A DNA stretch of 64,000 nucleotides. Source: Yinghuangia sp045039925 (GTDB taxonomy: Bacteria; Actinomycetota; Actinomycetes; Streptomycetales; Streptomycetaceae). Below are positions 8,798 through 17,001 of the stretch, piece after piece (positions within the stretch are counted from its first letter, which is position 1; every line of letters starts with the position of its first letter). The notes under the pieces are model-generated. The model saw only the letters and a list, made by a program, of their open reading frames with translations, was not told the origin of the DNA and did not search any database. Where the stretch lies: NCBI GenBank assembly GCA_045039925.1, contig CP108400.1, forward strand, positions 1,302,001 through 1,366,000, given 5' to 3'. The position numbers and the translations under genes are program-made.

Positions 8798-9754
8798 TCA
8801 GGCGTCCGCGTACGCGGCGAGCGCGGCGGACGCGGTCCGGCGGACCTCGTCGGCCAACTCGGCGGGGGCGACCACGTGTCCGTGCTCGCCGAGCCGCAGC
8901 GCGAGCCGCCGCACCACCGACGTGTCGGGGGTACGGAGCGTCAACCGCAGGCCGCCGTCGGCAAGTTCCTCCATGGCGTCGTACGGGTAGTACTCGCGCA
9001 CCCAGCGCCCGCCCGGCCCCAGTTCGAGGACCACCTCGACGTCGTCCGGCGTCGTCTGCACCAGGCCCTCGTCCGGATCAAACGGCGCCACCGTCGGCGG
9101 GTCCGACGCCTCGTCCAGCAACTCGGCCGCCACCACCCGGTCCAGGCGGAACAACCGCCGGTCCTCGGCCGTGCGGCACCACGCCAGCAGGTACGGGCGG
9201 CCCTCCACCAGCAGCAGCCGCACCGGGTCGACGACCCGCTCGGTGACCTGGTCGCGGCGCGGCACGTAGTAGCTCAGCCGCAGCACCCGCTTCTCGGCGA
9301 TCGCCCGGTCCATCGTCGCGAACGACGACTCCTCGGCCTCGAACTCCACGCTCACGTGCGCGGCCACCTGCGCGGCCTCCCCGGCCGCGTCCTCCAGCTT
9401 CGCCGTGACGCGGCCCAGCGCCTCGCGGTCGCGGTCGCGCAGCCCGGACAGCCCGGCGAGCGCGCGCAGCGCCACGAGGAGGCTGAGCGCCTCGTGCGGG
9501 GCCAGGCGTACCGGCCGCACGGGGGCGTCGGCGTTGTCGAGCCACACGCGGCCGTCGGAGTCGACGTGCGGCTCCAGCAGGTCGTCGGCCATGAAGCTGG
9601 TTCCGCACATGTGCAGCGTGCCGAGGTCGGCCTCGATCGCCTCGATCTCGTGGCCGAAGGCGCGCGCGACGTCCTCAAGGCGCGTCCCGGGGCGCTCGCG
9701 CAGATACGCGACGAGAGAAAGCAGCCGACGCGTGTCGTCCAATGCGTTGCTCAT
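8798..9754 (-). CDS. pafC: WYL-domain transcriptional regulator PafC
   Basis: A 318-residue regulator with an N-terminal winged-helix region (TRRLLSLVAYLRERPGTRLE), a WYL domain (LLVEGRPYLLAWCRTAEDRR) and a WCX-type C-terminal extension. In mycobacteria PafB and PafC form the activator of the RecA-independent DNA-damage response. The PafC start overlaps the pafB stop by 4 bp (ATGA), so translation is coupled and equal dosage is likely. The domain order and pairing with the next gene make the call firm; the regulon here is not visible. Confidence 0.93.
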   Translation of the reverse strand: MSNALDDTRRLLSLVAYLRERPGTRLEDVARAFGHEIEAIEADLGTLHMCGTSFMADDLLEPHVDSDGRVWLDNADAPVRPVRLAPHEALSLLVALRALAGLSGLRDRDREALGRVTAKLEDAAGEAAQVAAHVSVEFEAEESSFATMDRAIAEKRVLRLSYYVPRRDQVTERVVDPVRLLLVEGRPYLLAWCRTAEDRRLFRLDRVVAAELLDEASDPPTVAPFDPDEGLVQTTPDDVEVVLELGPGGRWVREYYPYDAMEELADGGLRLTLRTPDTSVVRRLALRLGEHGHVVAPAELADEVRRTASAALAAYADA

Positions 9755-10746
9755 GCCGCCCCCTCATTACCCGCACCGGTCCCGACCGGCAGTCCGGCCG
9801 CCGCCCGCAACTGCCGTATGACGGCGGTGCGCAGGTCCGGCGGGTCCACCACCACGACCTCAGCGCCGAACTCGGCGAGCCAGTTGTGCAGGCCGTGCCC
9901 GTACGGCAACTCCAGCTCGTCCCACGCCTCGTCGACCGGCTTCACGGCCGTCGCGCGGGCCCGCAGCGGGAACCCCGCGCCCGACCGCAGCCGGATCCGC
10001 GCGGTGCCCTCGCCGCCCTCGCCCGCGAACCGCGCCACCTGCGCGCGGATGTCGACGTTCTCCGGCACGGGCGCGCGCAGTTGCTCGCGCAGGATGCGCG
10101 GCTTCGGCTTGTCGAGCACGCGCTCCAGGCGGAACACCCGCTGCTCCTCGCGGTCGCGCGCCCACCCGACCAGGTACCAGCGGCCGCGCCAGCAGCTCAT
10201 GCCCCACGGCTCCACGACGCGTACACGCGGCTCCGCGGCCCCCGACGCCCGGTACGAGAACTGCACCGGCCGCCGCGTGCGCAGCGCCTCCAGCAGCGGT
10301 CCGAACGCGGACTCCCGCGCGGTCACCCGCGGTTCGACCGACGTGAGCGGCGCGGTGTCGATCTCGACGCCCGCCGCCTTCAGCTTGTACAGCGCGCCGG
10401 TCGCGGCACCCGACAGCGACGACTGCTGCCACGCCCCGGCCGCCAGCGCGAGGGCCGCGGCCTCCTCGGGGTCGAGGTCGACGGGCGGCAGCGTGTTGTG
10501 CTCGGGGCGGATTCGATAGCCGTCCGCGGACTCCACCAGCGGGTCGTTCGCACCGGTCTCGATCGTGAAGCCGAGCTCGCGCACATCGTCCTTGTCGCGC
10601 TCGAACATCCGGTCGAACGCCTCGTCGGAGGTGCACAGGCGGTACGACTCGATCGAGGTACGCAGCTCCTCCTTCGTGACGTACCGGCGCGCGGCGAGCA
10701 GGCACATGACCAGGCTCACCAATCGCTCCTGCTTGGGGATCGCCAT
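9751..10746 (-). CDS. pafB: WYL-domain transcriptional regulator PafB
   Basis: A 331-residue partner of PafC with an N-terminal winged helix (IPKQERLVSLVMCLLAARR, YVTKEELRTSI), a WYL domain (SCWRGRWYLVGWARDREEQR) and a WCX-like end. In mycobacteria PafB and PafC act together as a DNA-damage-responsive activator; single-stranded DNA is the proposed ligand of the WYL domains. The ATG start faces the divergent DUF3866 gene across 171 bp. Although named for its position near pafA, the pair is not required for pupylation itself. Confidence 0.93.
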   Translation of the reverse strand: MAIPKQERLVSLVMCLLAARRYVTKEELRTSIESYRLCTSDEAFDRMFERDKDDVRELGFTIETGANDPLVESADGYRIRPEHNTLPPVDLDPEEAAALALAAGAWQQSSLSGAATGALYKLKAAGVEIDTAPLTSVEPRVTARESAFGPLLEALRTRRPVQFSYRASGAAEPRVRVVEPWGMSCWRGRWYLVGWARDREEQRVFRLERVLDKPKPRILREQLRAPVPENVDIRAQVARFAGEGGEGTARIRLRSGAGFPLRARATAVKPVDEAWDELELPYGHGLHNWLAEFGAEVVVVDPPDLRTAVIRQLRAAAGLPVGTGAGNEGAA

Positions 10747-10903
10747 CCGTTCCCGCCCCTTGGCTCACTGACCCGAATCCGACGCCCGCGCACCGTCCCG
10801 CCGGCGCGGCGCGTTTCCGCCCCGACCGTACCGCGTCCGCGCGTGCGGCGTCCGCCCGGTCGCGCCGACCGCCCGCCACTCGCCGCCGGGCCCGCCGGTC
10901 CGT

Positions 10904-10909
10904 TAGCCT
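10904..10909 (+). promoter_or_regulatory. candidate -10 element giving a leaderless DUF3866 transcript
   Basis: TAGCCT fits the TANNNT -10 pattern and lies exactly 8 nt before the GTG at 10918, so transcription would begin at or next to the start codon. No ribosome site is present before the GTG, which agrees with leaderless translation. A clear -35 hexamer is not visible. Confidence 0.4.
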
Positions 10910-10917
10910 CACCCACC

Positions 10918-12096
10918 GTGATCACGTGGCGGCGGGGCGAGGTGCTGGCGGTACGGCGCGAGTGGCGCGGAGCCGTCGAGTTGACGGTGCGTCAGATCGA
11001 CGGAGGCGCGCACGGGCGCGCGGACGGGCGCGCGGACGGGCGCGCGGACGGGCGCGCGGACGGGCGCGCGGACGGGCGCGCGGACGGCGCCGCGGCGGAG
11101 TTCCGCGCCCTGGCGTACCCGGACCTCGTCGGGCGCCCCGAGGTCGGCGACACCGTCCTGCTCAACACCACCGCCCAGACCCTGGGCCTCGGCACCGGCG
11201 GATACGCCCTGGTCACCGCCATCCCCGACCGGCTGCCCGCGGACCCGGAGCCCGGCCCCGGGCACCTCGTCAAGGGCCGCTACACCCCGCTCCAGGCCGT
11301 CGTCCTCGGCGTCGACGAGCAGGACTCGCCCCACCACGCGGTCCTGCGCGAGGCCGACGACCTCGACGCGATGCCCGTCGTCGTCGCCGACCTGCACTCC
11401 GCGCTGCCCGCCGTGTGCGCGGGCGTGCGCGCCATACGCCCGTCCGCGCGCATCGCGTACGTCATGACCGACGGCGGCGCGCTCCCCGCATGGTTCTCCA
11501 TGACGGTCTCCGCACTGCGCGACGCGGACTGGATCGTGGGCACCGTCACCACCGGGCAGGCGATGGGCGGCGACCTGGAGGCGGTCACCGTGCACACCGG
11601 CCTCCTCGCCGCCCGCCACGTGCTGCGCGCCGACATCGCCGTCGTCACCCAGGGGCCGGGCAACCTCGGCACGGACACCCGCTGGGGCTTCTCCGGCGTC
11701 GCGGCCGGCGAGGCCGTCAACGCCGCGGCGACGCTCGGCGGACGGGCCGTCGCGGCGCTGCGCATCTCCGACGCCGACCCGCGCGAACGCCACCGGGGCG
11801 TCTCGCACCACAGCCTGACCGCCTACGGCCGCGTCGCCCTCGCCGCCGCCGACGTCGTCGTCCCCGACCTCGACGAGCCGCTCGCCTCGCAACTGGCCGC
11901 CGACGTCGCCCCGTTGCGTGCCCGGCACCGCGTCGTCGGCGTGCCGGTCGACGGGCTCGACGAGGCGCTGCGCGGCACGCCCGTCAAGCTGTCGACCATG
12001 GGCCGCGGCCTCGACGAGGACCACGCGCACTTCGTCGCCTCGGCCGCCGCCGGACGCCACGCCGCCACGTTGCTGCCTCCTCCCGAGCACCCCTGA
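10918..12096 (+). CDS. DUF3866 family protein with (GRAD)6 tandem repeat
   Basis: A 392-residue protein whose conserved body includes VVVADLHSALPAVCAGVRA, YVMTDGGALPAWFS, VTQGPGNLGTDTRWGFSGV and RERHRGVSHHSLTAYGR, which I recall as the DUF3866 family found beside pafB/pafC in actinobacteria. Function is unknown. The GTG at 10918 (MITWRRGEVLAVRREW) is favoured because the -10-like TAGCCT precedes it by 8 nt. Odd: residues 33-56 are six perfect copies of Gly-Arg-Ala-Asp encoded by a 12-bp tandem repeat, inserted in a loop of the N-terminal beta region. A bidirectional terminator separates it from the convergent FKBP gene. Confidence 0.82.
   Translation: MITWRRGEVLAVRREWRGAVELTVRQIDGGAHGRADGRADGRADGRADGRADGRADGAAAEFRALAYPDLVGRPEVGDTVLLNTTAQTLGLGTGGYALVTAIPDRLPADPEPGPGHLVKGRYTPLQAVVLGVDEQDSPHHAVLREADDLDAMPVVVADLHSALPAVCAGVRAIRPSARIAYVMTDGGALPAWFSMTVSALRDADWIVGTVTTGQAMGGDLEAVTVHTGLLAARHVLRADIAVVTQGPGNLGTDTRWGFSGVAAGEAVNAAATLGGRAVAALRISDADPRERHRGVSHHSLTAYGRVALAAADVVVPDLDEPLASQLAADVAPLRARHRVVGVPVDGLDEALRGTPVKLSTMGRGLDEDHAHFVASAAAGRHAATLLPPPEHP
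11014..11085 (+). repeat. 12-bp tandem repeat, six perfect copies
   Basis: GGGCGCGCGGAC is repeated six times without a mismatch inside the DUF3866 gene and keeps the reading frame (Gly-Arg-Ala-Asp each time). Perfect identity suggests recent slippage expansion. Confidence 0.97.
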
Positions 12097-12132
12097 GTCG
12101 CGCGGGCGCCCTCGGCCGGGCGCGCGAACGAC

Positions 12133-12170
12133 CGAGGGCGGCACCTCCGTTCCCGGAGGCACCGCCCTCG
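12133..12170. terminator. bidirectional hairpin terminator
   Basis: CGAGGGCGG pairs with CCGCCCTCG and, inside it, CCTCCG pairs with CGGAGG around a 4-nt loop, with a symmetric CA/CA internal loop. It lies between the convergent DUF3866 and FKBP genes. Confidence 0.75.
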
Positions 12171-12238
12171 ACTCACACAGCAGGCGTCACGTCGCGGCCG
12201 GCATTGCGGCCGCCGCCGTCACGCCGCGGACGTCGGCG

Positions 12239-12616
12239 TCAGCGCACGCCGCGCAGGTCCACGACGAAGATCAGCGTCTCGCCCGGCTTGATCAGCGGGC
12301 TCGGGCTCTGGTTGCCGTACGCCAGGTGCGGCGGGATGACCAGCTTGCGCCGGCCGCCGACCCGCATGCCCTGGATCCCCTGGTCCCAGCCCTTGATGAC
12401 CCGGCCCGCGCCCAGCGGGAACTCCAGCGGCTGGCCGCGGTTCCAGCTCGCGTCGAACTCCTCGCCGGTGGAGAACGCGACACCGACGTAGTCGGCCTGC
12501 ACGGTGTGGCCGGCCTTGGCCTCCTCACCGTCGCCCACCAGGACGTCCGTGATCTCCAGCTCGGCCGGCGGCTGCCCGCCCGGGAAGTCGATCTCGGGCT
12601 TCTCGTTGTTGCTCAT
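12239..12616 (-). CDS. cytoplasmic FKBP-type peptidyl-prolyl cis-trans isomerase
   Basis: A 125-residue single-domain FKBP with no signal peptide. The conserved core is visible: VQADYVGVAFSTGEEFDASW, GAGRVIKGWDQGIQGMRVGG, RRKLVIPPHLAYG and ETLIFVVDL. It catalyses proline isomerisation during folding. The start at 12616 has GAGGAG upstream. It lies 292 bp before the lipoprotein FKBP, each with its own terminator, so the two are probably separate units. Confidence 0.92.
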   Translation of the reverse strand: MSNNEKPEIDFPGGQPPAELEITDVLVGDGEEAKAGHTVQADYVGVAFSTGEEFDASWNRGQPLEFPLGAGRVIKGWDQGIQGMRVGGRRKLVIPPHLAYGNQSPSPLIKPGETLIFVVDLRGVR

Positions 12617-12908
12617 CGCGGTCCCGCTCCTCGGTACATGGTGTGACGGACATGGTGTGGCATGTCCGATGCGGCGCACTCGGGTGACGTACGCCGTCGG
12701 CGGTCAGGTCTGGTCGCCGGTCATGTGCCCGGCCGACCGCCAGGTCGGACGCCCGGCCGGAAACCCGGACGGACCTCCGGTCGGGTGCCCCGCACCTGCC
12801 GGGCACCCGCCGACCGCCGCCGGACACTCTTCCAGCCCCGGCACCGCCGTTCGGCTCGCCCCGCCGCAAACGGCCCGGAAAAGCCGGGCCGCGCGCGGCG
12901 GACGGGCG
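12617..12908. other. intergenic region upstream of the cytoplasmic FKBP gene
   Basis: No gene is seen in these 292 bp. A direct repeat ACATGGTGTG occurs at 12636-12645 and 12650-12659, close upstream of the FKBP start, and the terminator of the next FKBP gene is at 12871-12891. The rest is GC-rich with short inverted GGTCGG/CCGACC motifs. Confidence 0.5.
12871..12891 (-). terminator. terminator of the lipoprotein FKBP gene
   Basis: Read on the minus strand, CGGCCCGG pairs with CCGGGCCG around a CTTTT loop and is followed by TTT. It starts 18 bp after the stop at 12909. Confidence 0.65.
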
Positions 12909-13910
12909 TCAGGAGGCCGCGGGCGCCGGCCCGGCCTTCACGATGTCCAGCACGAGCACCAGCGTCGAGCCCGCCGGAATGCCCTTCTCCGGGGCACCCG
13001 CCGCACCCACGCCCTTGTCCGGCGGCAGCACCAGCATCACCCTGCTGCCCACCTTCTTGCCGACCACACCCTCCTGCAGCGACGTCATCAGCTGCGTCGG
13101 GTTCTCCTGGCCGAGTTGGAGCGGCTGCGGGCCGCTGCCCGCCCACGACGAGCCGTACGCCGCGGGCGCGCCCCACAGCCACTGCACGACCTGCATCTCC
13201 ACCTGGTCGGTCGCGGCGACCGGCGCGCCGGTGCCCTCGATCAGGTTCTGGTTCACCACGGCGGCCGGCGCGGCCTTGCCCGCCGGGAACGTCAGGTTCG
13301 CGACCTTGTTGCCGTCCGTCGTCACCGCGGGCAGGTCGGGGTTCGGCGCCACCGGCGCACCCGTCGCGAAGCCCGGGCGCGTGCCCACGATGTCCACGAC
13401 GAACACCAGCGTCTCGTTGGACTTGATGTCCTCGCCGCCGCCCGCCGCGCCGTAGCCCAGGTCGCCCGGGATGGTCAGCAGCACGCGGCTGCCGACCTTC
13501 TTGCCGGTCAGGCCCTGCGTCCAGCCCTTGATGACCGCCTCGAGGTAGAACTCGGTCGGCTCACCGCGCTCGAAGGAGCTGTCGAACACCTTCTTGGTGC
13601 TCCACGCCACGCCCTCGTAGTTGGCGTTGACCATGTCCTGCGCGGTCACCACCGGGCCCGTGCCCTCGGTCAGCACCTGGGACTGGAGCCCCACCGGGGC
13701 CGCCGCGTCCGGGATCTTGATGTCGGGCGCCTGGTTGTACGCCGGATTGCCCGTCGCGGCCCCCGTGGTGCTGAGACCCGCGAAACGGGCCTCCTTGGTC
13801 GACGACGGGCTGGGGCTGGAACTGGAGTTCTTGTCGCCCGAGTCGTCGCCGCACGCCGCGGCACCGAGCATCAGGGCGGGGACAAGAAGCAGCGCGGCGA
13901 AACGGCGCAC
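12909..13910 (-). CDS. secreted lipoprotein with two FKBP-type isomerase domains
   Basis: A 333-residue lipoprotein. The GTG at 13910 is chosen because AGAGGA lies 5 nt upstream and it gives a compact signal peptide ending in the lipobox LGAAAC; a longer GTG frame to 13946 has no ribosome site. After a Ser/Pro linker, two FKBP-like repeats follow: the first with AVIKGWTQGLTGKKVGSRVL and ETLVFVVDI, the second with LQEGVVGKKVGSRVMLVLPP and STLVLVLDIV. The second has drifted more at the aromatic substrate-binding positions (no VIKGW) and may be non-catalytic. It is predicted to sit on the outer face of the membrane and assist folding of exported proteins. Confidence 0.9.
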   Translation of the reverse strand: MRRFAALLLVPALMLGAAACGDDSGDKNSSSSPSPSSTKEARFAGLSTTGAATGNPAYNQAPDIKIPDAAAPVGLQSQVLTEGTGPVVTAQDMVNANYEGVAWSTKKVFDSSFERGEPTEFYLEAVIKGWTQGLTGKKVGSRVLLTIPGDLGYGAAGGGEDIKSNETLVFVVDIVGTRPGFATGAPVAPNPDLPAVTTDGNKVANLTFPAGKAAPAAVVNQNLIEGTGAPVAATDQVEMQVVQWLWGAPAAYGSSWAGSGPQPLQLGQENPTQLMTSLQEGVVGKKVGSRVMLVLPPDKGVGAAGAPEKGIPAGSTLVLVLDIVKAGPAPAAS

Positions 13911-14033
13911 GGTAATCCTCTGCAAGAGCCGACAGGACCCGGACACTCTACGGGCAACCCAGGTCGGAATCGTGTGAAGACCGGAGCCTGTTGCCGATCC
14001 GTACCCGTCCGTAACCTCCCGTGCGGCAGACCC

Positions 14034-14074
14034 GCGGCGGGGCGCGCACCGCGATGCGGTACGCGCCCCGCCGC
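14034..14074 (-). terminator. terminator of pafA
   Basis: A 13-bp perfect stem (GCGGCGGGGCGCG / CGCGCCCCGCCGC) is extended by an inner ACCGC/GCGGT stem after one mismatch, with a 3-nt loop. It begins 29 bp after the pafA stop. Confidence 0.75.
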
Positions 14075-14102
14075 AACTCCCGTGACAGCCGCCTCCCGGC
14101 GG

Positions 14103-15464
14103 TCACATGCTGGCGATCAGCTTCTCCACCCGGTCGTCCACCGCACGGAACGGGTCCTTGCACAACACGGTGCGCTGCGCCTGGTCGTTCAGCTTCAGGT
14201 GCACCCAGTCGACCGTGAAGTCGCGCCGCTGCTCCTGCGCCTTCTTGATGAACTCGCCGCGCAGCCGCGCCCGGGTCGTCTGCGGCGGCACCGACTTGGC
14301 CTCGAAGATCTTGACGTCCTGCCCGATCCGCTCGATCTGCCCGCGCCGCTCCATCAGGTAGTACAGGCCGCGCCGCCGGTGGATGTCGTGGTACGCGAGG
14401 TCGATCTGCGCGACCCGCGGCGACGCCATCGGCAGGCTGTGCTTCGCCCGGTACCGCTCGATCAGCTGGTACTTGATCACCCAGTCGATCTCCCGGCCGA
14501 CCAGGTCCAGGTTCCCGGTCTGCACCGCGGTCAGCGTGCGCTCCCAGAGGTCCAGCACCTGCTGCACGGTGCCCGTGCGGATCCCCCGGCGGTCGGCGAA
14601 GTCCATCGCCTTGGTCAGGTACTCCAGCTGGATCTCCAGCGCGGACGCCTCGCGCCCGTTGGCCAGGCGCACCTTGCGCTGGCCCGTCATGTCGTGGCTG
14701 ACCTCGCGGATCGCCCGGATCGGGTTCTCCAGCGTCAGATCGCGCATGACCATGCCCGCTTCGATCATCCGCAGCACCAGGTCGGTCGCGCCGACCTTCA
14801 GCATCGTCGTCGGCTCGGCCATGTTCGAGTCGCCGACGATCACGTGCAGGCGCCGGTAGCGCTCGGCATCCGCGTGCGGCTCGTCGCGGGTGTTGATTAT
14901 CGGGCGCGACCGGGTGGTCGCCGAGCTGACGCCCTCCCAGATGTGCTCGGCCCGCTGACTCACGCAGTACACCGCACCGCGCGGCGTCTGGAGCACCTTG
15001 CCCGCGCCGCACAGCATCTGACGGGTCACCAGGAACGGAATGAGGATGTCCGCCAGCCGGGAGAACTCGCCGTGCCGCGCCACCAGGTAGTTCTCGTGGC
15101 AGCCGTACGAGTTCCCCGCGGAGTCGGTGTTGTTCTTGAACAGGTAGACGTCACCGGCGATGCCCTCCTCGTGCAGACGCCGCTCGGCGTCGACGAGAAG
15201 CCCCTCGAGGATGCGCTCACCCGCTTTGTCGTGCACGACCAGTTCGGGCACGGAGTCGCACTCCGGCGTTGCGTACTCGGGGTGGCTGCCCACATCCAGG
15301 TACAGCCTGGCCCCATTGCGTAGGAAGACGTTGCTGCTTCGGCCCCACGAGACGACTCTGCGAAACAGGTACCGCGCCACCTCGTCCGGGGACAGCCTGC
15401 GCTGTCCGCGGAACGTACAGGTGACGCCGTACTCGTTCTCAAGCCCGAAGATTCGGCGGTCCAT
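14103..15464 (-). CDS. pafA: Pup--protein ligase PafA
   Basis: A 453-residue carboxylate-amine ligase of the glutamine-synthetase fold. It contains FGLENEYGV (metal/ATP-binding Glu9 and Glu11), LYLDVGSHPEYATPE with the catalytic-type Asp57, YLFKNNTDSAGNSYGCHENYL and RPIINTRDEPHADAERYRRLH, all shared with Dop. PafA joins the C-terminal Glu of Pup to substrate lysines, marking proteins for the proteasome. It is distinguished from Dop by its shorter length and by lacking the insertion after the N-terminal motif (the Dop loop). The gene lies 9 bp downstream of the MFS gene, suggesting read-through from it. Confidence 0.97.
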   Translation of the reverse strand: MDRRIFGLENEYGVTCTFRGQRRLSPDEVARYLFRRVVSWGRSSNVFLRNGARLYLDVGSHPEYATPECDSVPELVVHDKAGERILEGLLVDAERRLHEEGIAGDVYLFKNNTDSAGNSYGCHENYLVARHGEFSRLADILIPFLVTRQMLCGAGKVLQTPRGAVYCVSQRAEHIWEGVSSATTRSRPIINTRDEPHADAERYRRLHVIVGDSNMAEPTTMLKVGATDLVLRMIEAGMVMRDLTLENPIRAIREVSHDMTGQRKVRLANGREASALEIQLEYLTKAMDFADRRGIRTGTVQQVLDLWERTLTAVQTGNLDLVGREIDWVIKYQLIERYRAKHSLPMASPRVAQIDLAYHDIHRRRGLYYLMERRGQIERIGQDVKIFEAKSVPPQTTRARLRGEFIKKAQEQRRDFTVDWVHLKLNDQAQRTVLCKDPFRAVDDRVEKLIASM

Positions 15465-15473
15465 GAACCAACA

Positions 15474-16703
15474 TTACGCCGCTGATGTGCCGTTCCGGGA
15501 CAACTCGCGGGCGGTGATTCCCGCGATGTCGATCTCACGGGGGCGCAGCGCCGCCCTTCCCGCGACCAGCAGCGCGAGTCCGAGCGCGGCACCGACGCCG
15601 GCGACCGCGAACGCGCTCCGTACGCCGCCGACTTCGCCGGCGAATCCGGCGACCGCCGTACCGAGCGCGGCACCGGTCCCCATCGCCGCCACCACCCACG
15701 CGAACGCCTCGGTCAGCGTCCCCGGCGGCGCCAGTTCGTCGACGAGCGTGAACGTGCACGCGATCACCGGCGCCAGGAACACACCCGACACCACCGACAG
15801 CACGATCATCAGCCACGGCGCGGGCGCCCACACAAGCGGCAGGTAACCCACCGTCAGACACGCCATGAGCCACGGCAGTCGCTCCCGCGCGGGACGCGCC
15901 CACTGGCGTGCCCCGTGCACCACACCGCCGACGAACGCGCCCGTCGACATCGCCGCCATGAGGACGCCCGCCCACACGCCCGAGTGGCGGTCGTCGGCGT
16001 ACGCCACGGCCGCCACGCTCAGCACACCCAGCGCCGTGCCGGTCAGCGTCAGCGAGAGGAAGAGCACCCGCAGCCCGGACGAGCGCAGCGGCCCCGCCCA
16101 GTGACGCGCGTGCGACTCCGGCCGCCAGGCGCGCGAGGGCGGACACGTCGCGACCACCAGGGTGCCCACGATGCCGAGCAGGCCCGTGGCCATCACGGCT
16201 GCCGCCTCCGACGTCGTCTCGGCGATCAGCACGACGAGCAGCGGGCCGGCGGTGAAGAGGATCTCCTGGGCGGCGGCGTCCAGCCCGTACGCGGCGTGCA
16301 CCTGGTCCGGGCGCAGCACCGCGGGCCACAGCGCGCGCAGCCCCGACTCCAGCGGCGGCGTCGCGAACCCGGCGACCAGGACGGCCACGACGGCCAGCGG
16401 CAGCGGGTCCACGCCGACGACGGCGAAGGCCGCAAAGCCCGCGGCCGACACGAAGGCGCCGCCGACCAGCACACGGGTCTGGCCGCGCCGGTCCATCCAG
16501 CGGCCGAGCGCGGGCTGTCCGAGGGCCGTCGCGAGGCCGGAGAGTGCGGAGAGGGTGCCCGCCACGCCGTACCCGGCCCCGTCCGAACGTGCCAGCAGCA
16601 GGATCGCGAGGGCGCCCATGCCGTTGGGCAGGCGGCCCAGCAGCGTGCCGCCGAGCAGCCTGCCCGCGTACCGGGCGCGGAAGAGGTCCGCGTAAATGCG
16701 CAT
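15474..16703 (-). CDS. major facilitator superfamily transporter
   Basis: A 409-residue, 12-segment membrane protein. The motif A-like loop LGRWMDRRGQTRVLVGG between helices 2 and 3 identifies the MFS; it resembles drug-efflux type members without a soluble domain. ATG start at 16703 with a weak ribosome site. It is immediately upstream of pafA and divergent from a LacI-type gene; a perfect 18-bp palindrome sits 31 bp before the start, implying repression by a dimeric regulator. Substrate unknown. Confidence 0.88.
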   Translation of the reverse strand: MRIYADLFRARYAGRLLGGTLLGRLPNGMGALAILLLARSDGAGYGVAGTLSALSGLATALGQPALGRWMDRRGQTRVLVGGAFVSAAGFAAFAVVGVDPLPLAVVAVLVAGFATPPLESGLRALWPAVLRPDQVHAAYGLDAAAQEILFTAGPLLVVLIAETTSEAAAVMATGLLGIVGTLVVATCPPSRAWRPESHARHWAGPLRSSGLRVLFLSLTLTGTALGVLSVAAVAYADDRHSGVWAGVLMAAMSTGAFVGGVVHGARQWARPARERLPWLMACLTVGYLPLVWAPAPWLMIVLSVVSGVFLAPVIACTFTLVDELAPPGTLTEAFAWVVAAMGTGAALGTAVAGFAGEVGGVRSAFAVAGVGAALGLALLVAGRAALRPREIDIAGITARELSRNGTSAA

Positions 16704-16733
16704 GGGCAGGGCCGCCGTTTCCTGGGCTTCAGC

Positions 16734-16751
16734 GAGTCATACGTATGACTC
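16734..16751. promoter_or_regulatory. perfect 18-bp palindrome, candidate LacI-family operator
   Basis: GAGTCATACGTATGACTC is fully self-complementary and has the central CG that is typical of LacI/GalR-family operators. It lies 31-48 bp upstream of the MFS start codon and about 250 bp upstream of the divergent LacI-family gene. The two observations together suggest it is the operator through which that regulator controls the MFS gene. Confidence 0.6.
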
Positions 16752-16875
16752 CAGGATTCAGTCTGGCCTGCGGCACCGCAATCAGGCAAGCCGCATCCGC
16801 CGAGTCCTGCCGGATACGCCCCGCCCCACCGCCTAAAGTTGGCTCCCCGGAGTCGGCGCCGCCACCCGGCCCCGC

Positions 16876-16970
16876 CTCCGACACGCATCCGACACACACC
16901 CCCGAGACGCACACCCGACACGCACAGCCGAGAGCACATCCGACACGCACAACCGAGACGCACAACCGAC
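16876..16970 (+). repeat. degenerate 11-bp repeat array upstream of the LacI-type gene
   Basis: About eight imperfect units of the form CCGA(C/G)ACGCAC(A/N) run in tandem, A/C-rich on the plus strand and unlike the surrounding GC-rich sequence. No function is evident; it lies in the 5' region of the regulator gene. Confidence 0.6.
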
Positions 16971-17001
16971 GCCTCGCCTGCACGAAGGGAACGCCGTCAC
17001 C

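Larger units (their letters stand above)
16704..17001. other. divergent MFS/lacI intergenic region with palindrome and short degenerate repeats
   Basis: This 298-bp region holds the promoters of the divergent MFS and LacI-type genes. It contains the palindrome at 16734-16751 and, at about 16876-16970, about eight degenerate copies of an 11-bp motif (CCGACACGCAC and CCGAGACGCAC variants) just before the LacI start. No coding gene is seen. Confidence 0.6.

Noticed and set aside
11014..11085. Short repeats that could suggest a CRISPR array
   Set aside because: Uniform 12-bp units without spacers, inside a coding frame; no cas genes. No CRISPR array was seen anywhere in the window.
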